A stretch of 64,000 nucleotides of DNA from Pedobacter sp. MC2016-24 (GTDB taxonomy: Bacteria; Bacteroidota; Bacteroidia; Sphingobacteriales; Sphingobacteriaceae): NCBI RefSeq assembly GCF_015223055.1, contig NZ_JADFBX010000001.1, positions 62,001 through 126,000 on the forward strand, written 5' to 3'. This document shows positions 18,015-27,083 of this stretch, one piece after another. The translations under genes and the position numbers were made by a program. Positions within the stretch are counted from its first letter, which is position 1, and each line of letters opens with the position of its first letter. The notes under the pieces are model-generated. The model did not search any database. It saw nothing but the letters and a program-made list of their open reading frames with translations, and was not told where the DNA came from.

Positions 18015-19217
18015 ATGACAGAAATTCTTACCATATCGCTTGAAAACGAGATGGACCTGGTGTTGGCCCATAAAAGATCCATGAAAGTCGCAGAAAAACT
18101 CGGCCTCACCATCGCCACCCAAACCACCTTTGCAACCGCTGTGTCTGAAGTCGCCAGAACTGTCATCGATTACACAAACAACGGGCTGTTGAACATCTAT
18201 ATAGACGGCGCCATCCCCCGCTTCAGCCTGATGGCCCAAATCATCTTTAACAGCGAAGCCCGATTAACCAAATCTGATGAAGGGTTTTACTACGCACAAA
18301 AACTGGTTCCAGAATTTGAAATGAGTAGCTCCGGTACAGATCATTTCATTACCATGCGCATCGGCCTTCCCCGATTCCTCAAACTGGATCAGCTAAAAAT
18401 CAATTTACTTAAAGCGTTTTTTGAAACAGAAGAACCCATCAACGCTTACGAACAAATCAAATACAAAAACAGCGTACTCCATAAAATTACCGGAGAACAA
18501 GAAATAGAAATCAAACGGGAAAGAGAAATCAACGAAAAGAAAAACGAATTCATCTCCATTGCCAGTCACGAAATCAAAACCCCGATAACCATTGTTAAAG
18601 CCTACGCGCAAATGCTCAAAATGCTGCGATCCGAATGCAGCGACAAAGCCAATGAAATCATAGACAGGTTAAACGGACAAACCAATAAACTAAGCTATTT
18701 GGCCAACCAGCTTATGGACGTTTCCAAAGTTGAAAATGGCAAGCTGCAATACAACTTTGAACCTACTAAAATTAATCAATTTGTAGGTGAGGTTCTGTCT
18801 GTACTCAAACATGTTTATCCAGGAAATGAACTGGAGTGGAACAATTGCGAGGAAACGGAAGTCAATCTTGACAAACTACGCATGGAACAGGTACTGACCA
18901 ATCTGATTGGAAACGCATCCAAGTATTCCACACCAAACTCAGCTATCAAAATAACAGGAACCTTAGCCCAGGAACAGATCACAATTGCTGTCATTGACAA
19001 GGGAATAGGTATGTCTGAAGAAAATGTGGAACGCATATTTGAGAAATTTTACCGGAACAAAGAAATCACAGACAGCCACCCAGGACTTGGAATGGGGCTG
19101 TACATCACCTCCAAAATCATCAATGGCCACGGCGGGAAGATTTGGGTTGAAAGTGAACAGGGAAAAGGTTCAGCCTTCCATTTCACCATTCCCCTAATTA
19201 CACCAGGCAAAAATTAA
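18015..19217 (+). CDS. Histidine kinase with degenerate RsbT-like N-terminus
   Basis: 400 residues from ATG 18015 (an in-frame upstream ATG at 17925 lies inside the previous gene). Residues 1-60 align by eye with the RsbT N-terminus (EMDLVLAHKRSMKVAEKLGL, TAVSEVARTVIDYTNNG), but the G1/G2 ATP loops are lost in residues 60-120. A short coiled stretch leads to a HisKA domain (ISIASHEIKTPITIVKAYAQML, phospho-His in SHEIKTP) and a HATPase with N box LTNLIGNASKYS, G1 DKGIGMSEE and G2 PGLGMGLYIT. No membrane segment, so it is cytosolic. It is the last gene of the stressosome operon and is likely its output. No response regulator is adjacent. Confidence 0.9.
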   Translation: MTEILTISLENEMDLVLAHKRSMKVAEKLGLTIATQTTFATAVSEVARTVIDYTNNGLLNIYIDGAIPRFSLMAQIIFNSEARLTKSDEGFYYAQKLVPEFEMSSSGTDHFITMRIGLPRFLKLDQLKINLLKAFFETEEPINAYEQIKYKNSVLHKITGEQEIEIKREREINEKKNEFISIASHEIKTPITIVKAYAQMLKMLRSECSDKANEIIDRLNGQTNKLSYLANQLMDVSKVENGKLQYNFEPTKINQFVGEVLSVLKHVYPGNELEWNNCEETEVNLDKLRMEQVLTNLIGNASKYSTPNSAIKITGTLAQEQITIAVIDKGIGMSEENVERIFEKFYRNKEITDSHPGLGMGLYITSKIINGHGGKIWVESEQGKGSAFHFTIPLITPGKN

Positions 19218-19591
19218 TCCGATTTAAGAACAGAGGCAAAATACAAAACAAATGCAGTTTTTTTAGCAGAAGATAATGAAGGGATCGGCGCGCCTGCTTC
19301 TTTGCCTGGTCAAAGTGCGTCAGCATTAGTCTTCACAAACAAATTTGCCATATTCATGCCCCGATCAGCGCCGATGGTGATTAATTTAAATTTTTAATGC
19401 CAATAGGGTTAAAAAATCACTCAAAATCATATGCCGAAAACAACCAATGATGTAAAACAAGGGAGATGAAAACATTGTTATAAAAGAAAAATTCCTATGA
19501 AAAACAGAAGGATGATAGTCATTCTCTTTAAAATACCGCATGAAGTATTTGTTACTTTATAAGCATAAAACCTTAAATCAGATAACATATA
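19218..19591. other. Intergenic region after the stressosome operon
   Basis: Some 370 bases without a recognised gene. No strong terminator hairpin was found directly after the kinase stop. The region is AT-rich from 19380 on and presumably holds the promoter for the following gene. Confidence 0.3.
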
Positions 19592-20671
19592 TTGAAACCT
19601 TTCAAAACTACCTCAGTAAAAACAACTGCCCTGGCTCCTCTTCTTTTTGAGAAAATGGCGGTCGTATTGATTTCAGCACTGTTTCTGTGTTCCTGTGGAA
19701 ATACCAGCAATTCAAATAAGAATGTTCAGATTGGAGATACAACCAACAGCAGGTCACAAAGCAATACCATTCTACGTTCGCTTGATGATGGATTAACATT
19801 GATTTACACCGTTTCCCTGAAGGGTGGCGATCAGTTTAGCATAGGTGCTTTTCACGCTTCGGCGCATGATAAGTATTTTCTGGATGGAGATACAAACACA
19901 GTTGTAGCCCAATTTGTTAGCGGCAAAGATTTAAAAACTGACACCCTACTAACTAATGAATTCACCTATACGGAAATCGACTCAAGCAGTTTGACCAACC
20001 AGAAGATAAATGGCAAAGCATTTCAGTTGCTCACCATTAAAGAATCTTTCAAAGGCCAGGCAATTACTTCCAGGACAATCAATTTTATTTTAATTGACCC
20101 AAGCACAAAAAAGCATTACATCTTACAATATCAAGGCGAACCCTCACTACGCTGCGAGGTTTGCATCGATGGTGCTTTTCTAGAAAACGAAGCCCTGGAA
20201 AGTGTTCCGGAGATTAAAACGATCTTGTATGCTTATGCCCGGAAAAGCAAATTGATTTACAGAACCGAGACAGCGGCGGAAAAAAATCCCAGGCACATGA
20301 AAAACTACGAATTGAAATGGGATCAGGACAACAAAGCTGATAACCACCTTGCCAACGGGCATTCTGGAATCCCAGACACAATTTACAGTACCTATTATAA
20401 GGACGATCTCATGAAATTCACCGAACAAAAAAATGGGGAACCAGTAACCATAGAAGATAACCGGTTCCTAGTCAGCTCGTATTTCAGAGGAAACCTACTG
20501 GGTTTCGATAAACAAAAGAAACTGTTCTTTCCCATTTTTATTGAGAGCTGTGTCACAGGGTGTAATAAAACCATCAGGTTCATTTCCTCCGGACGCCTGG
20601 AGGTAATATACGACGAAGACAGTAGAAAGGAAGTGTATACGATTGATCTCAATGCGATTAAGTTCCTTTAA
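19592..20671 (+). CDS. Putative lipoprotein, unknown function
   Basis: The protein has a lipoprotein-type leader: LISALFLCSCG with a cysteine suitable for lipidation near residue 34. The frame opens with TTG at 19592, which gives a lysine-rich n-region; the first ATG is 19655, which would leave a signal with no positive charge, so the start is uncertain (359 or 338 residues). The mature part shows beta-rich sequence with no catalytic motif that I recognise. A CEVCIDG and a CVTGCNKTIRF pair of cysteines late in the protein could form disulphides. Expected location is the outer membrane or periplasm. Single gene, no informative neighbours. Confidence 0.6.
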   Translation: MKPFKTTSVKTTALAPLLFEKMAVVLISALFLCSCGNTSNSNKNVQIGDTTNSRSQSNTILRSLDDGLTLIYTVSLKGGDQFSIGAFHASAHDKYFLDGDTNTVVAQFVSGKDLKTDTLLTNEFTYTEIDSSSLTNQKINGKAFQLLTIKESFKGQAITSRTINFILIDPSTKKHYILQYQGEPSLRCEVCIDGAFLENEALESVPEIKTILYAYARKSKLIYRTETAAEKNPRHMKNYELKWDQDNKADNHLANGHSGIPDTIYSTYYKDDLMKFTEQKNGEPVTIEDNRFLVSSYFRGNLLGFDKQKKLFFPIFIESCVTGCNKTIRFISSGRLEVIYDEDSRKEVYTIDLNAIKFL

Positions 20672-20705
20672 TCTTCAGTTAAACTGCTAAAATTCCAAGC
20701 GGAAA

Positions 20706-21203
20706 TCATTTTTTAGATAAAGTAGCTAATAATTCGTCTAGGAAATTCAATGTCATGGTAAATCCTCCTTGGAAACCCATTTCAATCATTTTTTCCATAC
20801 GCTCCAGCGAATCATTTTTAATTGTAATACTCACTTTTGTCTTTCCATTTTCTTCGCTAAAGCTGAGATCCCAGTCAGAACCTGGCAAATCAGGCTTTTC
20901 ATCTTTGTCTGCAAAAGCATTCAAATATTTAAAATTGGTTTTTGGAGTAACAGCAGTGTATTGCTGAATCGACCAATGCTCCTCTCCCTCCGGACTTACC
21001 ATGGCATAAAATCTTCGTCCGCCAGGTTCAAAATTCATCACTTTTGTTTTCGACGACCAAGGTTTTGGTGCCCACCATTGATCAAGAATTTCTTGTTTAG
21101 TAAAAGCATCCCAAACCAGCGAAAGGTCAGCATCAAATTCTTTGTTTACAAATACCGTTTTTTTTGCCTTGTCAACGGTAAAATCAAATAATAAATTGTT
21201 CAT
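20706..21203 (-). CDS. AHSA1/SRPBCC-domain protein
   Basis: A 165-residue Activator-of-Hsp90 homology 1-like (START/Bet v1 fold) protein. Typical stretches are [28 protein letters not shown] near the N-terminus, [16 protein letters not shown] and the C-terminal helix [21 protein letters not shown]. These proteins bind hydrophobic ligands in a central cavity; in bacteria the ligand is rarely known. Its start overlaps the stop of the upstream ArsR regulator by 4 bases (ATGA type), so the pair is translationally coupled. ArsR-AHSA1 pairing is common in Bacteroidota and Actinobacteria. Confidence 0.88.
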   Translation of the reverse strand: MNNLLFDFTVDKAKKTVFVNKEFDADLSLVWDAFTKQEILDQWWAPKPWSSKTKVMNFEPGGRRFYAMVSPEGEEHWSIQQYTAVTPKTNFKYLNAFADKDEKPDLPGSDWDLSFSEENGKTKVSITIKNDSLERMEKMIEMGFQGGFTMTLNFLDELLATLSKK

Positions 21204-21520
21204 TTTTTCTGTTTTTTAAGAGTTAGTAGTACGTTGTCTAATTGGTTAAACCGGCTCTCCCAAATGTTTCGGTACTGGTCTAACCATTTATCTATTTCTT
21301 TCATTTTTTCAATTTCAAGCGTATAGTAGATTTCTCTACCCTGGTACTCTTGTTTTACAAGATCACATTCTGAAAGAATGCGTAAATGTTTTGATACTGC
21401 TTGTCTAGTTGTATTAAAGTTTTCCGCAATGGCATTGGGTGTCATAGCCTGCAGTGCTATTAAGGCGATAATAGCCCGTCTTGTTGGATCCGCAATAGCT
21501 TGAAATACGTCTCGCCTCAT
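21200..21520 (-). CDS. ArsR-family winged-helix repressor
   Basis: A 106-residue repressor. The winged helix reads [20 protein letters not shown], then [39 protein letters not shown]. It lacks the metal-binding cysteine pairs of classical ArsR/SmtB (only the single C in SECDL), so it belongs to the non-metal group that partners AHSA1 proteins. It is the first gene of a two-gene operon and probably autoregulates: its promoter overlaps a perfect palindrome at 21551-21572. Confidence 0.9.
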   Translation of the reverse strand: MRRDVFQAIADPTRRAIIALIALQAMTPNAIAENFNTTRQAVSKHLRILSECDLVKQEYQGREIYYTLEIEKMKEIDKWLDQYRNIWESRFNQLDNVLLTLKKQKK

Positions 21521-21550
21521 TTGTTTAAAGATTTAATTAAGAAACTAATC

Positions 21551-21587
21551 GGTTGCAAATATATATGCAACCTTTCAGTTTCGCAAA
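21551..21587 (-). promoter_or_regulatory. ArsR operon promoter with overlapping operator
   Basis: On the minus strand TTTG (21587-21584) and TATATTTG (21563-21556) are separated by 20 bases, an exact Bacteroidota promoter. The -7 box sits inside the palindrome GGTTGCA-N8-TGCAACC (21551-21572), the expected size for a winged-helix dimer site. A second perfect inverted repeat with 11-bp arms, AATTAAGAAAC (21535-21545) and GTTTCTTAATT (21589-21599), encloses the whole promoter. Confidence 0.8.
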
Positions 21588-21749
21588 TGTTTCTTAATTT
21601 TTTTTACTGTTGGGGAAAATTGACATGGATAAAAATCCAGCTCTTTTATCCGCGGATCAAGGCAATTTTTCTAAATCATTAAAACTAAAGCATATTGACG
21701 TTGTTCTAAAGCAAACATCTATAACCAATCACAATATTATCTGATACAC

Positions 21750-22484
21750 ATGAAAAACGAATTGAGCAATCAAATTACGGATCGCCTGGCTAGCTTCGGG
21801 TTATCCACTACAGGAAAAGAAAACATCGATCAGGGAGAAAGAGTCGTTTCCCTGCTGGCAGGAACCTGGCTACTTTACAAAAGTCTAAAAAAAATAGGCA
21901 AACATCCATTCCTTGGACTCCAGGGTGCAGCGGCTGGGGGACTGATGTTGTATCGTGGAGCAACAGGCATATGTCCAGTCTACAAATACTTAGACAAAGA
22001 CACCACCGATCCAGAGGCCATTAACATCACTGAAGACATCGTGGTGAACGCCCCAATCGACAAAGTATATAATTTCTGGAGAGACTTGTCCAACCTTCCC
22101 AAATTTATGGAACACCTGAGAAGTGTAGAAGAAGTTGGTGATCAAGTTTCCCTTTGGACAGCCAATACTCCGGGAGGACTGGTAGACCTGAGTTGGAATG
22201 CTGAAATTACACGTGAAGAAGCAGGTGAATACCTTGGCTGGCAATCGTTAGAAGGCTCTATGATCGACAATGCTGGCAAAGTGGAGTTCAAAGAAACTTT
22301 AAATGGTACAGGTACCGAACTGCACATCGAAATTGATTACTTTCCACCAGCAGGAAGTGTTGGCCGAGGAGTAACCTCTTTATTTAACGGCATATTTGAA
22401 CGTATGATCCGTGAAGATATCCAACGTTTCAAAGCTTATGCTGAAGAGACTGATTTTAAACAATATGCGGGACTTGCGTTATAA
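21750..22484 (+). CDS. Membrane-associated DUF2892/SRPBCC protein
   Basis: A 244-residue protein. Residues 25-75 form a Gly/Ala-rich amphipathic or membrane region (VSLLAGTWLLYKSLKKIG, LGLQGAAAGGLMLYRGATGICPVYKYL), the usual DUF2892-like part. Residues 90-235 are an SRPBCC (cyclase/dehydrase-like) lipid-binding domain: DIVVNAPIDKVYNFWRDLSNLPKFMEHL near the start, and FERMIREDIQRFKAYAE as last helix. This fusion is common in Bacteroidota and Cyanobacteria; a role in membrane stress is often suggested but not proven. It is a single gene, closed by the hairpin at 22531-22576. Confidence 0.85.
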   Translation: MKNELSNQITDRLASFGLSTTGKENIDQGERVVSLLAGTWLLYKSLKKIGKHPFLGLQGAAAGGLMLYRGATGICPVYKYLDKDTTDPEAINITEDIVVNAPIDKVYNFWRDLSNLPKFMEHLRSVEEVGDQVSLWTANTPGGLVDLSWNAEITREEAGEYLGWQSLEGSMIDNAGKVEFKETLNGTGTELHIEIDYFPPAGSVGRGVTSLFNGIFERMIREDIQRFKAYAEETDFKQYAGLAL

Positions 22485-22530
22485 GTAATCCTAATCGTTA
22501 AGATTATATTCAGCAGATTTAATTTTTTTT

Positions 22531-22576
22531 ATTGAAAGCTTGACCACAAGCCAGGGCGTGTGGTTAAGCTTTCAAT
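22531..22576. terminator. Hairpin terminator between convergent SRPBCC genes
   Basis: TTGAAAGCTT (22532-22541) pairs with AAGCTTTCAA (22566-22575), extended by ACCACA with TGTGGT inside, and is preceded by T8. It lies between the two convergent SRPBCC genes. Confidence 0.75.
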
Positions 22577-22622
22577 CGAATTGTTTCCTTTACTTTTACA
22601 AGAAATGGATACGAACTAATGA

Positions 22623-23063
22623 TTAATGCCTTTCAGCCAATTCTTTTACTTTTTCTAGCGCTATCGGCCATGTTTTTTCCATATATTGGGCATACTGCTC
22701 ATTCATATCCATAACCACCCGCCACTCTGTTTTTCCATCAACTTCTTTCAGGAAATAATTCTCCAATGCGTCTCCCCACTCCTCACCCTGATATGTAGTT
22801 GGATCCTCAATGCCATCTTTAACTTCTCCCAAATGCTGAATAGAAAGGAACTTACCCCTAATGCTCTCTACAATTTTTGAGACCATCCCATGTCCCTTAC
22901 CATCCAGAAACAAAGCTTTGCTTCCTTTTTTCCAATCTGTCTCGGCACTTGAACCTGGCGCAAATGGTGCGGTCCACTGGCTGTAAGTATCTTTTCCAAT
23001 AATAATATCCCAAACTTGTTCGGGGCTGGCATCAATCGTGATGCTGAATTCTAGTTTTTTCAT
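22623..23063 (-). CDS. SRPBCC-domain (AHSA1-like) protein
   Basis: 146 residues from ATG 23063; the frame continues 27 codons upstream, but the family start MKKLEFSITIDASPEQVWDIII is at this ATG. The core shows YSQWTAPFAPGSSAETDWKKGSKALF and ends in a long helix YMEKTWPIALEKVKELAE. It is a single-domain START-fold protein that probably binds a hydrophobic ligand. It shares only the fold with the two other SRPBCC proteins nearby (20706 and 21750). No regulator is adjacent. Confidence 0.85.
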   Translation of the reverse strand: MKKLEFSITIDASPEQVWDIIIGKDTYSQWTAPFAPGSSAETDWKKGSKALFLDGKGHGMVSKIVESIRGKFLSIQHLGEVKDGIEDPTTYQGEEWGDALENYFLKEVDGKTEWRVVMDMNEQYAQYMEKTWPIALEKVKELAERH

Positions 23064-23305
23064 GGCGATCTGGTTATAGATGATAAAAATGATGACATAA
23101 AAATACCCTTTAATCATTAAAGAACAACTGTGTAAAAACGACATTAAAACGGGTCAATTGCGGCAGAGAAATGAGCGTTCACACCTATGTTACATTTAGA
23201 AAGAAAATGAGACTAATTGTATGAATTTTGATACGATTTGGCCAAATGCAAATTTGGTATTTACTTAATTTTACTGATCTATCAATTGCAACTTAAACAC
23301 AGTAA

Positions 23306-24418
23306 ATGACTAATACAGCCCTTTCGGTAAAGCCACATTACCCGATCTTGGATGGACTGCGAGGTGTAGCAGCCATTATTGTGATAACCTTTCACCTGAC
23401 AGAGCCTCTGGGAACCGGGCATCTGGATATCCTGGTTAACCACGGTTATCTGGCAGTTGATTTTTTCTTCCTGCTGTCTGGCTTTGTGATTGGTTATGCT
23501 TATGATGATCGTTGGCATAAAATGTCCATCAGCACGTTCTTTAAGCGCCGGTTAGAACGGCTTCAACCCATGGTGGTTTTGGGCATGAGTCTCGGGGCAA
23601 TCGGGTTTTATTTTACAGATTCAACGATCTGGCCCCTCATCCATACCATTCCTCTATGGAAAATGCTGTTGGTGATGCTTATCGGTTATACAGTTTTGCC
23701 CGTTCCTTTATCAATGGATATACGGGGATGGCAAGAAATGCACCCGCTCAACAGCGTAGGTTGGTCATTGTTCTTCGAATACATTGCCAATATTCTATAT
23801 GCTATCGGCATCAGGAAGTTTTCAAAAATAGCATTAAGTATTTTGGTACTAATTGCGGCTATAGCGCTCGCTCATTTAGCCATCACCAGCCCAAACGGAG
23901 ATGTTAGTGGCGGATGGACACTGAACGTGGAACAAGTACGTGTAGGCATTACACGTACAATGTACCCCTTCTTTGCAGGTTTGCTGCTTTCAAGGATAAC
24001 GAAACCTATCCGCATTAAGCACGCCTTTTTATGGTGTAGCCTTATGGTTGCGCTGGTGTTGTACATGCCGCGAATAGGTGGTGCTGAACATCTTTGGATG
24101 AATGGGGTCTATGAATCAATATGTATCATCCTTCTTTTTCCACTCATTGTTTATCTTGGGGCAAGTGGGACAATACATACTCAGCGTGAACGTAGGTTAT
24201 GCAAATTCTTAGGCGATATATCTTATCCGCTTTATCTGGTGCATTATCCCCTGGTATATTTTTACGTCGCCTGGATCAGCAATCACAAGGGTGTTACCAT
24301 TGCACAAGCCTGGCCTTATGCACTGTCAATTTTAATAGGCAGCATTATTTTGGCGTATGTTAGTTTGAAATGGTATGATGAGCCAGCCCGCAAATGGCTG
24401 AGAAAAAAATTGGGTTAA
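23306..24418 (+). CDS. Acyltransferase 3 family (OafA/YrhL-like) membrane protein
   Basis: A 370-residue integral membrane acyltransferase with about ten hydrophobic segments. The N-terminal signature PILDGLRGVAAIIVITFHL (with the catalytic-type histidine at its end) and the downstream AVDFFFLLSGFVIGYAY and FFKRRLERL (R-rich cytosolic loop) are typical of acyltransferase 3. It would transfer acetyl or a similar group to cell-surface sugars such as O-antigen or exopolysaccharide. Substrate unknown, no glycan genes adjacent. A small inverted repeat CCAAAT-N4-ATTTGG lies 50 bases upstream (23242-23257). Confidence 0.88.
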   Translation: MTNTALSVKPHYPILDGLRGVAAIIVITFHLTEPLGTGHLDILVNHGYLAVDFFFLLSGFVIGYAYDDRWHKMSISTFFKRRLERLQPMVVLGMSLGAIGFYFTDSTIWPLIHTIPLWKMLLVMLIGYTVLPVPLSMDIRGWQEMHPLNSVGWSLFFEYIANILYAIGIRKFSKIALSILVLIAAIALAHLAITSPNGDVSGGWTLNVEQVRVGITRTMYPFFAGLLLSRITKPIRIKHAFLWCSLMVALVLYMPRIGGAEHLWMNGVYESICIILLFPLIVYLGASGTIHTQRERRLCKFLGDISYPLYLVHYPLVYFYVAWISNHKGVTIAQAWPYALSILIGSIILAYVSLKWYDEPARKWLRKKLG

Positions 24419-24513
24419 GTAAATCTACGAGGTGGTAAACATAGACAAAGAAGATTTTCTTTACTAATTTATATCTTTAGTACTATTGATAACAACATTC
24501 ACCAAATCCAGTA

Positions 24514-25155
24514 ATGCTTAGACCATCAGATCAGGAATATAAACTCACGCGAAAAATTAAACTAGGTGAGGCAGCATTAGAAGAAAAATTCGAATCTCTG
24601 GCCATTTGGATCAATAAGAAGTATAAAGTTAACATACTTAATATCCTAAGCGATACAATAAATAGTGGTACGACCAGGCTTCAACTGATTTTTGAACATC
24701 AAAAAGATGTCGACATATTTTTATTGAAAAATCGATTCAGTAAATCGTCACGTAAAGAAAAATCGATAGTAAAAAAATATCAAGATTTGTTTCAGGATCA
24801 GATCTTAAGTCCCATTTTGGTTTTGTTTTACGCTTTTGAGCCATTGGCAAGAGTTGAAGCTGTTGCCAACATTCCTTTAAAGATCAAAAATGCTTTTAAA
24901 GAAAGATACAAAGATCACCTTTGGGAGATTGTTTTCTTTGGGGAATATGTCACCTTTTTCTTTTTCACAATTCAAGATTTAAAAAAAGCGGAAGAACAGA
25001 AACAGACTGCAGTAATTAAGGAAGCATATTATGCTTTGCTAAAACCGTATGACAGGTTTGGTTATTTTACACTTGAAAACTTCAACGCTATTTTTGATAG
25101 TAAGGAGAATTTTGACAAGAACTACGACAGCAATTGGAGATGGTACTATAGCTGA
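24514..25155 (+). CDS. Hypothetical protein, 213 aa
   Basis: I do not recognise a family. The protein is predicted to be soluble, mixed alpha/beta, Lys-rich, with no signal peptide and no clear motif. The segment WEIVFFGEYVTFFFFTIQDLKKAEE is strongly hydrophobic and aromatic and may be a buried beta hairpin. The C-terminus ends in aromatic residues (NWRWYYS). The last 10 bases overlap the last bases of the convergent gene at 25146. Confidence 0.5.
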   Translation: MLRPSDQEYKLTRKIKLGEAALEEKFESLAIWINKKYKVNILNILSDTINSGTTRLQLIFEHQKDVDIFLLKNRFSKSSRKEKSIVKKYQDLFQDQILSPILVLFYAFEPLARVEAVANIPLKIKNAFKERYKDHLWEIVFFGEYVTFFFFTIQDLKKAEEQKQTAVIKEAYYALLKPYDRFGYFTLENFNAIFDSKENFDKNYDSNWRWYYS

Positions 25156-25598
25156 GTCCAAAACAATACCTCAAAATCAGCCGACATCAAAGCGTCATAA
25201 ACTTTAAAACAAATCTTCCACTCATCTTTAACCAGTTCGGAAATAGAACCTCTAAAGAGTTTTTCAAAGTGTGCTAAGTCAATGCCATCTATACAAATGA
25301 CTAAATATTCCTGGTCACTAACCATAACCACCTGCTGTACATATTCAGACCAGCGCTGGGTAATTAATGCCGGCAACCTATTGAAATGCTGGTTTTCAAT
25401 CAACTGTCCAATACCAGTTACCAAACCATCGGGTAAAGTGACCCAGCTTCGCAGGTTCCATAAGCCATGCTGTTTATCTACGGTACCAATTACCTCGTCC
25501 CCATCCACCAATTGCCAGGGCTCTCCTGGGTTAAACTGGATGACCTGGTAAACCGGACTGCCAGGCTCCTGTTCTGAAAAATAAATTAATTCAATCAT
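25146..25598 (-). CDS. Hypothetical protein, 150 aa
   Basis: 150 residues from ATG 25598 (an in-frame GTG lies three codons upstream). Acidic, tryptophan-rich, no signal peptide, no motif I can name; the sequence MIELIYFSEQEPGSPVYQVIQF suggests a small alpha/beta fold. The two genes here are convergent and overlap by 10 bases, so they are not an operon. Confidence 0.5.
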   Translation of the reverse strand: MIELIYFSEQEPGSPVYQVIQFNPGEPWQLVDGDEVIGTVDKQHGLWNLRSWVTLPDGLVTGIGQLIENQHFNRLPALITQRWSEYVQQVVMVSDQEYLVICIDGIDLAHFEKLFRGSISELVKDEWKICFKVYDALMSADFEVLFWTQL

Positions 25599-25684
25599 AG
25601 ATACCACAAAGTTATACTAATATTATTCGCAAAACAATATGTATGCTAATTAAATTAGTTTATATTATGTCGATTTTATAATTA

Positions 25685-26731
25685 TTAAGCCAGTGTTTCC
25701 AAAATTTCCCGGATAGAAAAAGTAGCCCCGCATACAAATTCATCGGCCGCACCGTAGTAGATGGTCAGCTCATCTCCCCTAACGATATGGCCATTTGTGA
25801 ATACCACAAACCCGAAAAATCCGTTCAGTTCATAGGGTTCGGTAGGTACCATGATCGGCTCAACGCTCCTGGAAATAACCTTTGACGGATCGTCTAGATC
25901 CATTAAAAAGGCACCCAGACAATACCTGTGCGCTGCTGTAGCACCATGGTAAATTTCGAGCCAGCCTCTTTCTGTTTTAATCGGAGCCGCACCAGCTCCG
26001 ACCCTGGCACTATCCCATAGCCCTGGACGCACCTTTAAAATACATTGATGATTTCCCCAATGTAAACCATCAGGAGATTCAGCCAGCCAGATGTAATTGC
26101 CCCCGATATCCTTACTACTCGGCCGATGAAGGGCATAATACTTCCCGTTAATCTTTTGGTCAAAAATGGCCACGTCCTTGTTGTGTGGTGGGAGAATCAT
26201 GCCCTTACGTTCAAAATTCTTCCAGTCAGCCGTTAGTTGCAAGCCCACCCCGACCCCATTATCGGAAACTGCGGTATAAGTCAGGTAATATAAATCTTCA
26301 AGAAAACTCACTCTGCAATCCTCAATGCCATATCGCTCCAGCCTGCCCTTGCCAAATAACCCTGGATATTCCGGGTCTTCGGCAAAATGAATTCCATCGG
26401 TGCTGCTTAAAAGCCGTAGGTGAGAAACTGTAGTCAGATAATCCAGGCCTTTATAATTGAAGATCCTTGCGTCTGTAGCAATCAGATCAGGATCATTTAA
26501 AGGTACTTCCAAAATGTCCAGCTTACCCTCGTCGTTCAGTGTTGGGATAAAGGCCCATCCCTCTACCTGTCTGATACTTTCGGCTACCCGAACCAGCAGC
26601 CAGATCTTGCCGTTAAAGGTAAAAACACCGGGGTTTAACAAACAAATGACCTGTAGTCCATCAGCACTGGGGCTAACATCCTTAGGTATCAACAATGGGT
26701 TCTCAGAAAATCGTCTGGCAATATCCTTCAT
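25685..26731 (-). CDS. GH130-family beta-mannoside phosphorylase-like protein
   Basis: A 348-residue five-bladed beta-propeller of glycoside hydrolase family 130. The family phosphorolyses or hydrolyses beta-mannosides such as mannosyl-glucose, mannobiose or N-glycan core units. Visible are NPLLIPKDV at the N-terminus, LNPGVFTFNGKIWLLVRVAE, the catalytic acid region RYGIEDCRVSFLEDLYYLTYTA (Asp in IEDCR) and GAAPIKTERGWLEIYHGA. No signal peptide, so it is cytosolic. No transporter or sugar isomerase is adjacent, so the exact glycan is open. Confidence 0.88.
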   Translation of the reverse strand: MKDIARRFSENPLLIPKDVSPSADGLQVICLLNPGVFTFNGKIWLLVRVAESIRQVEGWAFIPTLNDEGKLDILEVPLNDPDLIATDARIFNYKGLDYLTTVSHLRLLSSTDGIHFAEDPEYPGLFGKGRLERYGIEDCRVSFLEDLYYLTYTAVSDNGVGVGLQLTADWKNFERKGMILPPHNKDVAIFDQKINGKYYALHRPSSKDIGGNYIWLAESPDGLHWGNHQCILKVRPGLWDSARVGAGAAPIKTERGWLEIYHGATAAHRYCLGAFLMDLDDPSKVISRSVEPIMVPTEPYELNGFFGFVVFTNGHIVRGDELTIYYGAADEFVCGATFSIREILETLA

Positions 26732-27083
26732 GACAAATTATTTAGTACAGTATTGAAATCTATGAACATCTGGAAGTGCCGAATGTTTGTTGTTGGGAAC
26801 CTGTCTAAGCAAAAAGGTGTAAAAGCTGAATATTAAGTTTAAACTTCAAAAAGATAAAAAATACACAACATCAAAACAAAGTATCCCGATTGCTGTTCTT
26901 CCCAACCGGATCAAACCTTTAAAAATTTCAAGTATAGGTTACAGCTGAGCGCTGTTTTAAGTGTTTAAAATATTATTAAATAAATTAAACAAAGTAAAGG
27001 CGCTACGGTTGTAGGTAAACAAAGCAATTTAATTAACAAAAAGCAATAAATCAATTACATATATCCTATAAAAAACAAACCCT
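26732..27083. other. Intergenic region between GH130 and DUF892 genes
   Basis: About 350 AT-rich bases separate these divergent genes. Promoters must lie here, but I found no convincing consensus pair or hairpin. Confidence 0.3.
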
